The notes below the pieces were generated by a model. It was not told the origin of the DNA and ran no database searches. It saw only the letters and a list, made by a program, of their open reading frames with translations. From the NCBI GenBank assembly GCA_030604135.1, contig JAUVWL010000018.1, positions 1 through 64,000 on the forward strand: DNA of 64,000 bases. The letters run 5' to 3'. Made by a program: the position numbers and the translations under genes. Position 1 is the stretch's first letter. Every line of letters begins with the position of its first letter. Shown here piece by piece: positions 55,900 to 64,000 of this stretch. The DNA comes from Burkholderiales bacterium (GTDB taxonomy: Bacteria > Pseudomonadota > Gammaproteobacteria > Burkholderiales > Burkholderiaceae_C).

Positions 55900-57876
55900 A
55901 TGAAAACCCACTTCCTCAACCGCCTGGCGATGCCCATTCTGGGCATGCCGCGGGTGGCCAAGCGCATCGTCGTGCTGGCCGTTGACACGGCGCTGTGCGT
56001 GCTGACCGTGTGGCTGGCGTATTACCTGCGCCTGGGTGACTGGGTCAAGCTGTCAGGAGACCCCTACTGGCAGCCGATGTGGGCGGTGGCGGTTTCCGTG
56101 CTGGTGGCGATCCCGCTGTTCATCGTCAACGGCTTCTACCGGGCCATTTTTCGGTACTCCGGCCTCTCCGCCATCCAGACCGTGGTCAAGGTCATTGGTG
56201 TCTACACCCTGATCTATGCCACGGTGTTCACCGCGATTGGCATTCAGGGCGTACCCCGCACCATCGGTCTGATCCAGCCCATGCTGCTGCTGTTGGGTGT
56301 TGGAACATCCCGTGCGCTGGCCGGTTTCTGGCTGGGGGGGCTGTACCAGAACCGCCTGAAACTGGAAGCACGGCCAAGGGTTCTGATCTACGGCGCTGGC
56401 AATGCGGGCCGGCAGCTGGCCGCAGCCATGGCCAACAGCCATGAAATGCGGGTCATGGGCTTCATGGACGACGACGACCGCCTGCACGGACACGTGCTCA
56501 ACGGGCAGCCCATCTACAGTCCGGCCGACCTGGAAGCCCTCATCGAAACCCTCCAGATCAGCACGGTGTTGATGGCCATGCCCTCGGCCAGCCGCCATCG
56601 ACGCAACGAGATCATCGCGGGCATGCGGCACCTGCACGTGTCGGTGCGGACCCTGCCGAGCGTGAGCGAACTGGCCCAGGGCAAGATCCACGTTTCCGAC
56701 CTGCGCGAGCTCGACATCGACGACCTGCTGGGACGGGAGCCGGTCAGTCCCAACCACATCCTGCTGGGCAAGAACACCACGGGCAAGGTGGTGCTGGTCA
56801 CCGGTGCGGGCGGGTCCATCGGGGGCGAACTTTGCCGGCAGTTGCTGCTGCTCAACCCGGCCACCCTGGTTCTGGTCGACCAGAGCGAATACGCCCTCTA
56901 CCAAATCCATCAGGAACTGCTGGAGCGGGATGAAACGGCAGAAGACAGGGTGGTGCCCTTGCTGGCATCGGTGCGCGACGAGCCCCTCATGAGGGAAATC
57001 TTCGCTTCCTGGCGACCCGACACGGTCTACCACGCCGCGGCTTACAAGCATGTGCCCCTGGTGGAGCACAATCCGATCGAAGGCATCCGGAACAACACCT
57101 GGGGAACGCTGGCCGTGGCCCGTGCGGCGGCCTCGGCCCAGGTGAGCGACTTTGTGCTGATCAGCACCGACAAGGCGGTGCGCCCCACCAACATCATGGG
57201 CGCGAGCAAGCGCCTGGCGGAAATGATTCTGCAGGCCTTGGCAGAACAGTCGACACGGACGCGCTTCTCCATGGTCCGGTTTGGCAACGTGCTGGGCTCT
57301 TCAGGCTCCGTGGTCCCGAAGTTCCGGCAACAGGTTCGTGACGGTGGCCCGATCACCCTGACCCATCCGGACATCACGCGTTACTTCATGACCATTCCTG
57401 AGGCCGCTCAACTGGTCATCCAGGCCGGGGCTATGGCAAAAGGTGGCGATGTTTTTGTGCTGGACATGGGCGAGCCCGTCCGGATCATGGACCTGGCCAT
57501 CCGCATGATCGAACTGTCCGGCCTCACCTTGCGCGACGAGTTCAATCCAGAGGGCGACATCAGCATCGAGATCACTGGCCTGCGCCCCGGAGAAAAACTG
57601 TTCGAGGAGCTGCTGATCGGCGACAACCCGGGTCCGACCTCGCATCCGCTGATCATGAAGGCCCATGAAGACTTTCTGCCCCTGCCCGTGCTTGAATCCA
57701 AGCTGCAGGATCTGGCCACATCGCTCAACCAGAGCGACATGGATGCGGTCAAACAGCAGCTGCAGGCACTGGTGTCCGGCTACTGCTGCCTGGAAGACGC
57801 CTCATCCGGGACCCTGGGACCGACGGGCCCCGCAAACCCGTCCGTCAAAGAAACCCTCGTCGCACAGACCCGCTGA
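55900..57876 (+). CDS. wbpM: WbpM/CapD-type UDP-GlcNAc 4,6-dehydratase
   Basis: A 658-residue membrane-bound dehydratase. Four N-terminal TM segments (about 22-140) precede a CoA-binding-like Rossmann domain (YGAGNAGRQL near 164-173) and the catalytic SDR domain with TGAGGSIG (301-308). The active site is the WbpM variant: STDK (422-425) and M433-xxx-K437 in place of Tyr-xxx-Lys. It makes UDP-4-keto-6-deoxy-GlcNAc for FucNAc or QuiNAc. The ATG at 55900 is preferred over a TTG at 55879. Confidence 0.94.
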   Translation: MKTHFLNRLAMPILGMPRVAKRIVVLAVDTALCVLTVWLAYYLRLGDWVKLSGDPYWQPMWAVAVSVLVAIPLFIVNGFYRAIFRYSGLSAIQTVVKVIGVYTLIYATVFTAIGIQGVPRTIGLIQPMLLLLGVGTSRALAGFWLGGLYQNRLKLEARPRVLIYGAGNAGRQLAAAMANSHEMRVMGFMDDDDRLHGHVLNGQPIYSPADLEALIETLQISTVLMAMPSASRHRRNEIIAGMRHLHVSVRTLPSVSELAQGKIHVSDLRELDIDDLLGREPVSPNHILLGKNTTGKVVLVTGAGGSIGGELCRQLLLLNPATLVLVDQSEYALYQIHQELLERDETAEDRVVPLLASVRDEPLMREIFASWRPDTVYHAAAYKHVPLVEHNPIEGIRNNTWGTLAVARAAASAQVSDFVLISTDKAVRPTNIMGASKRLAEMILQALAEQSTRTRFSMVRFGNVLGSSGSVVPKFRQQVRDGGPITLTHPDITRYFMTIPEAAQLVIQAGAMAKGGDVFVLDMGEPVRIMDLAIRMIELSGLTLRDEFNPEGDISIEITGLRPGEKLFEELLIGDNPGPTSHPLIMKAHEDFLPLPVLESKLQDLATSLNQSDMDAVKQQLQALVSGYCCLEDASSGTLGPTGPANPSVKETLVAQTR

Positions 57877-57912
57877 CAGCCGACGACCCCGCCATCCGGG
57901 TCCACTTGCAGG

Positions 57913-59808
57913 TCAGTTTCCTCTCTCGGCCAGCTGAAAATCACCCCGCCTGGACAGGTTGGGGTTGTAGCCCGGATCCGGCAACAAGGGCTGGCACAGA
58001 TGCTGCCAGTGCCCGCGCTGGGTGTTGTCCAGTTGGTCGACCAGATTGTCTGTCTCGCGGGCCACCTGACGGCCTACCCTGAGGGTCACAAACGGGGTCC
58101 AGCAGTTGAACAGACCCGACCGGTGGGCCTGCAGCAGCATGGCCAGAACGGACCAGCGCGCATCAAGCGGCGACTCGGCCACGAAATGGGCCCAGGTTCG
58201 AGCGCTGCAAAGCACCAGGGCGGGCGACAAGGCCATGAACCGCTGGCTCAACGCAGAACTCCTGCACAGGGGGTTGGCACCGGCAGGCATGCCCCTGAAG
58301 GCGTGGCGCGCGTGATGGGCATCCGGGAAGACCATGCCCCCGTGGCACTGGACACCCAGCGGACCCAGCAGTCGAGGCGCCACCGCCGACACCCCGGGCT
58401 GCAGGGCCAGCGCCGCCAGTTCGGCCAGCCATCCGGCTGGGCACAGGGCCATCGGTTCGGTCACCACACAGACCAGCTCGGCCTGTGCATCGACCAGCCG
58501 TGCCAGATGGCGTTTGGCAGCGAGATCGTCTTCGACGTCCAAGAAGCGGATGTGTCCTGGACCGGCATCCGGACCCAGGCGGCGGGTCAGGGTTCTGGTG
58601 TCCGAGCGGGCTGAACGTGTGATCAGCACCTCGGCTTCCCATTCGAAGCCCTGGGTGTCGGCCAGCACCTGCCGCAAGGTCCGTTCCACCGTCCGGTTGT
58701 CGGTCTCATCCGGGAGCAGAAAAACGAAGACCAGTCGCTGCGTCCGGTCCGGGCGCACATAGACGACGCGATTGAAGAAGGGAATGGCCGGCACCGGCTC
58801 CACCGACGCCGCCACAGCCCTGCGCTGCAGGTGTTCCTGAACGGCCCGTCTGGCGGCCACCGAAGCGTATGACTTCTCGGTGTTGGCCAGAGCGGTACTG
58901 CCCTGCGAAGCGCGCCAGTGGTAGAGCACCTCGGGCAGGTGAATCACTTGCTGCGGTCCGGCCAGCTCAAGCACGCGCAGGGCCAGGTCGTGGTCCTGTG
59001 AACCCTCCAGCCCCATCCTGAAACCGCCAATGGCAGACACCAGGTCTCTGCGATAGACTCCCAGGTGACTGACCAGATTCTGACCCAGGAACAGGTACGG
59101 GTCGAAATCGGGCTTGAAATAGGGGTCGAAGTGCAAGCTGCCGCTTTCGTCCACCTTGTCTTCGTCGGAGTAGATGATGGCTGCGTCCGGGTGCAAGGCA
59201 ATCGCCTTGGCCACCGCGCCGAGGGCATGGGGAGGCAGCAGGTCGTCCTGATCGAACAGCAGGACGTAGTCGCCCGAAGCCAGTTCCAGCGCCGAATTGC
59301 TGCAAGCCGATATGTGCCCGTTCTCGGCGCGCAGACAGATCTTGATCCTGGCGTCCGAGGCACTCAGTTGGTCGAGCAGGTCGAGAAGCGCAAGGTCGCC
59401 GGACGCGTCGTCCGCCATGCACAGCTCCCAGTGGGGATAGTCCTGCGCCTGAATCGAGGCCACCGCGGCCTTGAAGTGTTCAAGGTCTGGCCGGTACACC
59501 GGCATGACCACGGAGATCAGCGTTGGGTGTCCGTCTTCGTCGCTCCACCTGGGAGCCTTCACCGCATGGCCACCTTTTCTCCATTCCATGTAGGCCATCG
59601 GCGGCGCATGGCCACGCCGACCCGCCTGCTGCCACAGCTCGAACAAGGCACGCACAATGGCTCCGCGCACGTACGGCCAGCCCATGTTCCGGAAGTTGCG
59701 CCAGACCAGGCGAATCAGGCCGAGCACTCCCCCGCTGCGGGCCGCGCGCATGCGAAGGTAGGCAAAGGCCTTGGCAAGGGCACGCATGGCGGACACCGTC
59801 AAATCCAC
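57913..59808 (-). CDS. Multidomain GT2 glycosyltransferase, paralogue of the gene at 27522
   Basis: A 631-residue GT2 enzyme. The catalytic domain (about 97-320) has ISVVMPVYRPD, MADDASGD (131-138) and DQDD (186-189). Large parts align by eye with the protein at 27522-29615 (for example the NGHISAC, EGSQD and LYHWRA segments, and the C-terminal NPNLSR-GDF), but the N-terminal coiled coil is missing and the second domain is degenerate. The minus-strand start at 59808 could also be the ATG at 59787. It is followed on the minus strand by no further gene before the convergent wbpM. Confidence 0.87.
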   Translation of the reverse strand: MDLTVSAMRALAKAFAYLRMRAARSGGVLGLIRLVWRNFRNMGWPYVRGAIVRALFELWQQAGRRGHAPPMAYMEWRKGGHAVKAPRWSDEDGHPTLISVVMPVYRPDLEHFKAAVASIQAQDYPHWELCMADDASGDLALLDLLDQLSASDARIKICLRAENGHISACSNSALELASGDYVLLFDQDDLLPPHALGAVAKAIALHPDAAIIYSDEDKVDESGSLHFDPYFKPDFDPYLFLGQNLVSHLGVYRRDLVSAIGGFRMGLEGSQDHDLALRVLELAGPQQVIHLPEVLYHWRASQGSTALANTEKSYASVAARRAVQEHLQRRAVAASVEPVPAIPFFNRVVYVRPDRTQRLVFVFLLPDETDNRTVERTLRQVLADTQGFEWEAEVLITRSARSDTRTLTRRLGPDAGPGHIRFLDVEDDLAAKRHLARLVDAQAELVCVVTEPMALCPAGWLAELAALALQPGVSAVAPRLLGPLGVQCHGGMVFPDAHHARHAFRGMPAGANPLCRSSALSQRFMALSPALVLCSARTWAHFVAESPLDARWSVLAMLLQAHRSGLFNCWTPFVTLRVGRQVARETDNLVDQLDNTQRGHWQHLCQPLLPDPGYNPNLSRRGDFQLAERGN

Positions 59809-59863
59809 TGGGGCGAACCGGAAGGTCCTGCCCTCTCCCGGCGGGCGCAGCTCAGGCTTCGCA

Positions 59864-60679
59864 TCAGAGGTACTGGTCCAATCCGACCACCGCTCGAACG
59901 CGGCGCTGCGCGCGCGTCTCCTCCCGGATCTGCTGGTTCCTCGACAACATTTCCGGAGTCACGTAGCCACGCCCATGCTCCAGATGCAGGCAGGTGGTCG
60001 AGTAGCGGATCTTTTTGGCATGCAGGCCCAGGTGCTCGAGCCGCTCGCCAAACTCGACGTCCTCTCCGCCATACTGCATGCGTTCATCAAAACCATTGAC
60101 CGCCACCGCGTGCTCGCGAAAGCAGGATGCGTTATGGCCATTCCAGGTGCTCTTGGCCGGGCTGATCACATTGAGCGCCTGTCCCCAACGGCCGGCGGCC
60201 GACACCTTCAAGGCTTTGAAAGACCATTGGAGTCCGTGATGACGCAGCCACGAGGTGTCGAACACCCGGCCCGAGCGCACGTCCTCCCGTGTGATGCTTT
60301 CGCTCAAGCCCAGCGGGAGCTTGACGTAGCCACCCGAGAGAAACACGTCACGCCCGGCCTGGTCCACATGTACCGACACGAAGTCGGGCCGTGGAATGCA
60401 ATCGCCGTCGGTAAACACAAGGTACTCGCCGCTGGACATTGCAATCGCCTTGTTGAGTATGCGGCACTTCTGGAAACCATCGTCGGGCTGCCAGACATGG
60501 TGAACCGGAAAAGGCGCCTCTCGACGGCAGCGATCGATCACGTCCTTGGTTTCGTCGCGTGAACCATCATCGGCCACGATCACCTCAAAGGGCATGTGCC
60601 TTTGCGTGAACAGGCCCCAGAACACTTTCTCCAGCCACAAAGGGGCGTTGTAGGTGGTGAAAATCAGCGACACCTTCAT
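59864..60679 (-). CDS. GT2 glycosyltransferase (with GT7-C-like motif)
   Basis: A 271-residue GT2 enzyme starting MKVSLIFTTYNAP. It has the donor site ADDGSRDET (36-44), the metal motif TDGDC (90-94), and a later YGGEDVEFGERL region (203-214) of the kind that positions the acceptor in chondroitin-type polymerases and their relatives. The start at 60679 gives the canonical N-terminus and overlaps the O-antigen ligase stop (ATGA). Confidence 0.88.
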   Translation of the reverse strand: MKVSLIFTTYNAPLWLEKVFWGLFTQRHMPFEVIVADDGSRDETKDVIDRCRREAPFPVHHVWQPDDGFQKCRILNKAIAMSSGEYLVFTDGDCIPRPDFVSVHVDQAGRDVFLSGGYVKLPLGLSESITREDVRSGRVFDTSWLRHHGLQWSFKALKVSAAGRWGQALNVISPAKSTWNGHNASCFREHAVAVNGFDERMQYGGEDVEFGERLEHLGLHAKKIRYSTTCLHLEHGRGYVTPEMLSRNQQIREETRAQRRVRAVVGLDQYL

Positions 60680-61971
60680 ACGGCCGGCTCCATACCCTGC
60701 CGTCGCCGTTCCAGCGACAGCAGTATGATGGCCATGGACAGGCTCATCATCACACCGTAGTTGTTGGTTCCGGTGTTGGTGTCCGTCAGGCTCATCAGCA
60801 CATGCAGGACGCCGATTCCGAGCACACCCACGCCAACTTGAACTTTGACGCGACCCGCCAACACAGCCACCACGAACAGCCCCAACATGAAACACATGGT
60901 GCTGGCCAGTCCGATGACGCCATGGTCCAACCAGCCATTGAGATACTCGTTGTGCACATGGATGTGCCGCGCCATCTCCCGGGAACCCGCGTCGTCTGCC
61001 CATTCCTGGATCATTGCGATCCGTCGCTCGCGCCCATGACCTAGCCACGGCGAGTCCTTAATCGCTTCCCAGGACCGTTGCCAGAAGCGGATCCGGACAA
61101 AGACCGGTGAATTGACATAGTTCTGCGTGTCGCCTGCCACGACGGTGGCCTGGATCTCCTCCAGCGCCAGCTGCAACCGCTGGGCCGGGACGTTCACCAC
61201 CTTGGGCACGGTCATCACCGTGACCGCCGTGAGCACCAGCAGGGGCAGGACAAATCGCATGGTCAGCCGGACGCGCTGCAATGCCGGACGCTGTCCCACC
61301 AGCAGCAACACCCACAAGGCCGACAACACCAGCCAGGGTATCGCCAGATAAGCGCCCCGCGCCCCTGTGAGCAGGACGGACAGCAGAAACAGGAAAAGCG
61401 TCAGGATGGTCACGGCCACATCACGCGCCCGGCACGACTGCCCCATGAGAGCGATCTGCGCGAAGGCCAGCATGACCAGGCCACCGGCCCAGTTGATGCG
61501 ATTGGACGGGGTCTCGACGTTGAAGTAGGCATGGGCGATGCTCACCCCAAGCGCAAAAACCGACGCCACCAGCAGGGCCAGCCGGATGCCGCCGAAGTTG
61601 ATGAACCCCGGTGGAAGCCACCGCATCAGCATCCAGGCAGCCAGGGCTGCCATCGTCAACCGGATCTCGAAGTGCCGTGTGCCGATGGGATCGTCCCAGT
61701 AAAGCACTCCCAGCAGCTTGAGCATGGACCCGGCCACACAGAACCCCAGCCAGATCCAGGCCACGCGACGGGTGTCGTCGGCTTCGAGCGTGGCCAACCC
61801 GCGGGTGCGCCAACCGACGAGCAAGCTGCCCACCACCAACATGAGCCAGAGCGCTCCACCGACCTTGGTGCTCACGGGCGCCAGGGCCAGCAGCAACAAA
61901 GCCAGCGCCCAACCCAGCTGCAAGGGCTTGCTGGACGGGCTCAGTGGAGCCCGAGCCGGGCCCGGATTCAT
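60676..61971 (-). CDS. waaL: O-antigen ligase (WaaL/Wzy_C family)
   Basis: A 431-residue polytopic membrane protein with about ten TM segments and the large periplasmic loop (about 265-350) containing HVHNEYLNGWLDHG, the Wzy_C signature with the catalytic-type His. It would join undecaprenyl-linked polysaccharide to lipid A-core. The ATG at 61971 is chosen; a TTG at 61986 adds five residues. A Wzy polymerase role cannot be excluded from the domain alone, but the ABC exporter in this locus makes a ligase more likely. Confidence 0.83.
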   Translation of the reverse strand: MNPGPARAPLSPSSKPLQLGWALALLLLALAPVSTKVGGALWLMLVVGSLLVGWRTRGLATLEADDTRRVAWIWLGFCVAGSMLKLLGVLYWDDPIGTRHFEIRLTMAALAAWMLMRWLPPGFINFGGIRLALLVASVFALGVSIAHAYFNVETPSNRINWAGGLVMLAFAQIALMGQSCRARDVAVTILTLFLFLLSVLLTGARGAYLAIPWLVLSALWVLLLVGQRPALQRVRLTMRFVLPLLVLTAVTVMTVPKVVNVPAQRLQLALEEIQATVVAGDTQNYVNSPVFVRIRFWQRSWEAIKDSPWLGHGRERRIAMIQEWADDAGSREMARHIHVHNEYLNGWLDHGVIGLASTMCFMLGLFVVAVLAGRVKVQVGVGVLGIGVLHVLMSLTDTNTGTNNYGVMMSLSMAIILLSLERRRQGMEPAV

Positions 61972-61998
61972 GGAATGGTTCGGCAAGGCGCGGTCCCG

Positions 61999-63378
61999 TC
62001 AGTGAGCGACCATGTCCGGCTGAGCCTCAGGCATCACCCGACGCAGCAAGTCCATCATGTCCGCTTGTATCCGAGTCAGCGCCGCCTGATCGTGCCCTTC
62101 AAAGCGCAGGACCAGCACAGGCGTGGTGTTGGACGCACGGATGAGGCCAAAACCATCGGGCCAGTCGACCCGAACGCCGTCGATGGAGGACACCTGCGCA
62201 GGAAACCCGAAGTCAACCAGTTTCTGCAGTTGCGCAACGATGCGGTGCGGCTCACCCTCGGCACACCGCACATTGAGTTCCGGCGTGCTGTGGCTGGTGG
62301 GCAGGTCATTGAGTACCGCACTGGCGTCCGGATGTCGGCTGAGTATTTCCAGGAGGCGGGCACCAGCATAGCTGCCGTCGTCGAACCCGTACCAGCGCTC
62401 CTTGAAAAAGATGTGGCCGCTCATCTCGCCCCCCAGCGGGCTGTCCAGTTCTTTCATCCGGGCCTTGATCAGGGAGTGCCCGGTCTTGTAGATGTGCGCC
62501 CGCCCGCCCGCGGCCTCGATGGCCGGAGCCAGCCGCTGCGAGCACTTGACGTCGAAGATGATGTTGCCGCCGGGCACGCGGCTGAGCACATCCTGGGCAA
62601 ACAGAATCATCTGCCGGTCCGGATAGATGTTCTGGCCGTCGCGGGTGACAATGCCGAGGCGGTCACCGTCACCGTCGAAGGCCAGGCCCAGTTCGGCGTC
62701 GGTTTCGGCCAGCGTGCGGATGAGGTCCTGCAGGTTTTCGGGCCGGCTGGGGTCCGGGTGGTGGTTCGGGAAGTGGCCATCCACCTCGCTGAACAGCTCG
62801 ACCACCTCGCACCCCAGCGCCCGGAACAAGGCCGGGGCCGAGGCACCAGCAACCCCATTGCCGCAGTCGATGACCAGCTTCATGGGACGGCCGAGGCGGA
62901 CATCGGCAACGATGCACTCCTGGTAGGCCGGACCGACGTCGGCTGAGCGAACACTGCCGCCGTCGACCAGCGTCCAACTGCCACTTTCCATGATGCGGCG
63001 CAGACCCTGGATCTCGTCACCATAGATGGCCCGGCCACCGAGCACCATCTTGAAACCGTTGTAGTCCTTGGGATTGTGGCTGCCGGTCACCTGGATGCCG
63101 CTGCGGCACAGGGTACTGGCCGCGAAGTAAAGCATGGGTGTGGTCACCATGCCGACATCGATGACCTCGATGCCTGCGGCCACCAGGCCACGGACCAGCG
63201 CCTGCGACAGTTCCGGACCGCTCAGGCGACCATCCCGCCCCACCGCCACGGTGGTCTCGCCCTGCGCTCGCGCGTGGGTTCCGAAGGCCATTCCCAACGC
63301 CTCGGCCACTCCGGCGTCCAGGGTGGAAGGAACGACGCCTCGGATGTCGTAGGCCTTGAAGATCGATGGCGACAGCAT
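61999..63378 (-). CDS. algC: Phosphomannomutase/phosphoglucomutase
   Basis: A 459-residue alpha-D-phosphohexomutase of the AlgC class. The phosphoserine is S100 in TGSHNPKDYNG, the metal loop is DGDGDR (235-240), and GEMSGHIFF and a C-terminal domain with ASNTTPVLVLRFEG follow. It interconverts hexose-6-P and hexose-1-P, supplying Glc-1-P to RfbA and Man-1-P to other pathways. Starts at 63378, 63381 and 63426 are all possible; 63378 (MLSPSIFKAYD) matches homologue N-termini best. Confidence 0.94.
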   Translation of the reverse strand: MLSPSIFKAYDIRGVVPSTLDAGVAEALGMAFGTHARAQGETTVAVGRDGRLSGPELSQALVRGLVAAGIEVIDVGMVTTPMLYFAASTLCRSGIQVTGSHNPKDYNGFKMVLGGRAIYGDEIQGLRRIMESGSWTLVDGGSVRSADVGPAYQECIVADVRLGRPMKLVIDCGNGVAGASAPALFRALGCEVVELFSEVDGHFPNHHPDPSRPENLQDLIRTLAETDAELGLAFDGDGDRLGIVTRDGQNIYPDRQMILFAQDVLSRVPGGNIIFDVKCSQRLAPAIEAAGGRAHIYKTGHSLIKARMKELDSPLGGEMSGHIFFKERWYGFDDGSYAGARLLEILSRHPDASAVLNDLPTSHSTPELNVRCAEGEPHRIVAQLQKLVDFGFPAQVSSIDGVRVDWPDGFGLIRASNTTPVLVLRFEGHDQAALTRIQADMMDLLRRVMPEAQPDMVAH

Positions 63379-63510
63379 CATGGGCGAAATGGGGGTCTGA
63401 AACGGTGCATCTGGCAAACCCTTCATTGTAGGAGGTCCGGCTGGTCGCCCGGCGAAGCAGATGTCCGGATTCAGCCAGTCTTTATCCGCCCGGAGGGCTA
63501 ACATGCCGAC

Positions 63511-64000
63511 ATGCTCAGCGAACTCCTGCAAGACAGCCTGGCTTGTTACCAAGCCCTGCGAACCCGGGACGCCCGCTTCGACGGCCGTTTCTTTGTCGGC
63601 GTGACCAGCACCGGCATCTATTGCAGGCCAGTTTGCCGGGTGCGGCCACCGCGCCCGGAGAACTGCCGCTTTTTTGGCCACGCAGCCCAGGCCGAACAGG
63701 CGGGGTTCCGCCCCTGCCTTCGCTGCCGCCCCGAGCTGGCACCGAGAGACCGCCACTGGTCGTACCAGGACGCAGGTGATCGGCTGATCGGCCACGCGAT
63801 CCAGTGGCTCGACGACCCGGGCAACGCCCTGGCCGACCCCGACGGTCAGAGCCCGCTGACCCGTCTCTGCCGGCACCTCGGAGTGACCGACCGCCATCTG
63901 CGAAGGCTGTTTGCCCAGCATCTGGGCATGACACCCTTGCAGTACCTGCAGACCCGACGCCTGCTGACCGCCAAACTGCTGTTGACAGACACGTCGGTGC
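63511..64000 (+). CDS. Ada-type/AlkA-fused DNA alkylation repair protein, partial
   Basis: The first 163 residues of a gene running off the right edge. The N-terminal Ada methylphosphotriester domain has the zinc cysteines at C38, C42, C69 and C72, the same numbering as E. coli Ada. The following AraC-type HTH starts near residue 112 (LTRLCRHLGVTDRHLRRLF). The opening FDGRFFVGVTSTGIYCRP is typical of AlkA-type glycosylases with an Ada N-terminus, so a C-terminal glycosylase domain is expected beyond the window; an Ada methyltransferase is the alternative. A GGAGGG lies upstream, somewhat far (about 12-14 bp). Confidence 0.88.
   Translation, partial: MLSELLQDSLACYQALRTRDARFDGRFFVGVTSTGIYCRPVCRVRPPRPENCRFFGHAAQAEQAGFRPCLRCRPELAPRDRHWSYQDAGDRLIGHAIQWLDDPGNALADPDGQSPLTRLCRHLGVTDRHLRRLFAQHLGMTPLQYLQTRRLLTAKLLLTDTSV

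Noticed and set aside
59065..60099. Plus-strand open frame of 344 codons opposite two GT2 genes
   Set aside because: Antisense to clear GT2 catalytic motifs; no domain of its own.
60676..61971. Reading the O-antigen ligase-like gene as a Wzy polymerase
   Set aside because: No Wzx flippase was found in the window and a Wzm/Wzt exporter is present, which does not need Wzy; kept as ligase with moderate confidence.
1..64000. CRISPR arrays, rRNA genes, prophage or complete insertion sequences
   Set aside because: No regularly spaced repeats, rRNA-like stretches, integrases or intact transposases were seen; the only transposase-like sequence is the degenerate CysD extension.

Overview
GC-rich bacterial DNA, most likely a betaproteobacterium of the Burkholderiales and probably Comamonadaceae (Hydrogenophaga/Acidovorax-like). 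The grounds are the left-end order gmk-rpoZ-spoT-greB beside a tRNA-Arg, the protein styles (long GreB, Ala-rich SpoT N-terminus, pcm-like/rhodanese/TolC/WaaA string) and the family of short intergenic repeats. The genus is an inference; no search was possible.

Layout. 1-4,400 is housekeeping: guanylate kinase, RNA polymerase omega, bifunctional (p)ppGpp synthetase/hydrolase, GreB and a tRNA-Arg(ACG) with its own promoter and terminator. 4,400-14,350 is accessory and envelope: a LysR regulator divergent from a Tat-exported nitroreductase-like lipoprotein, a TetR-controlled RND efflux pair, then a PCMT-like methyltransferase, a rhodanese and a TolC-type channel. 14,400-18,550 is envelope sugar chemistry: a small glycosyltransferase, a WaaA-KdkA fusion and UDP-glucose dehydrogenase. 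A lipidated GDSL autotransporter esterase follows. 20,489-27,380 is a membrane-rich subcluster (GT4, UDP-galactopyranose-mutase-like flavoprotein, UPF0104 protein, GT-C-like transferase, an unrecognised two-TM protein, an SGNH protein).

27,522-52,022 is the core of a surface-polysaccharide locus: glycosyltransferases, rfbBDAC for dTDP-L-rhamnose, a Wzm/Wzt exporter whose Wzt has a C-terminal carbohydrate-binding-type domain, three sulfotransferases, a sulfur-activation set (SLC13 permease, CysQ, CysD, CysNC), a VioA-like aminotransferase, an acyltransferase and a WbpV-like reductase plus initiating phospho-sugar transferase. A QseBC/PmrAB-type two-component system and a SAF-domain dehydrogenase interrupt the locus. 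It resumes with a WbpM-type dehydratase, two more glycosyltransferases, an O-antigen ligase and phosphomannomutase/phosphoglucomutase, and the window ends inside an Ada/AlkA-type DNA repair gene.

How the parts fit (inference). PMM/PGM supplies hexose-1-phosphate to RfbA; RfbB makes dTDP-4-keto-6-deoxyglucose, which goes to rhamnose (RfbC/D) or to an amino sugar (aminotransferase). Ugd gives UDP-GlcA. WbpM plus the WbpV-like reductase could give UDP-QuiNAc, which the PglC-like transferase would load onto undecaprenyl phosphate. The glycan would be exported by Wzm/Wzt and ligated by WaaL. The standout feature is a self-contained sulfation module: sulfate import, PAPS synthesis, three sulfotransferases and PAP disposal. 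This suggests a sulfated O-antigen or capsule. Its cysD carries an in-frame N-terminal domain that looks like a catalytically dead IS630-type transposase.
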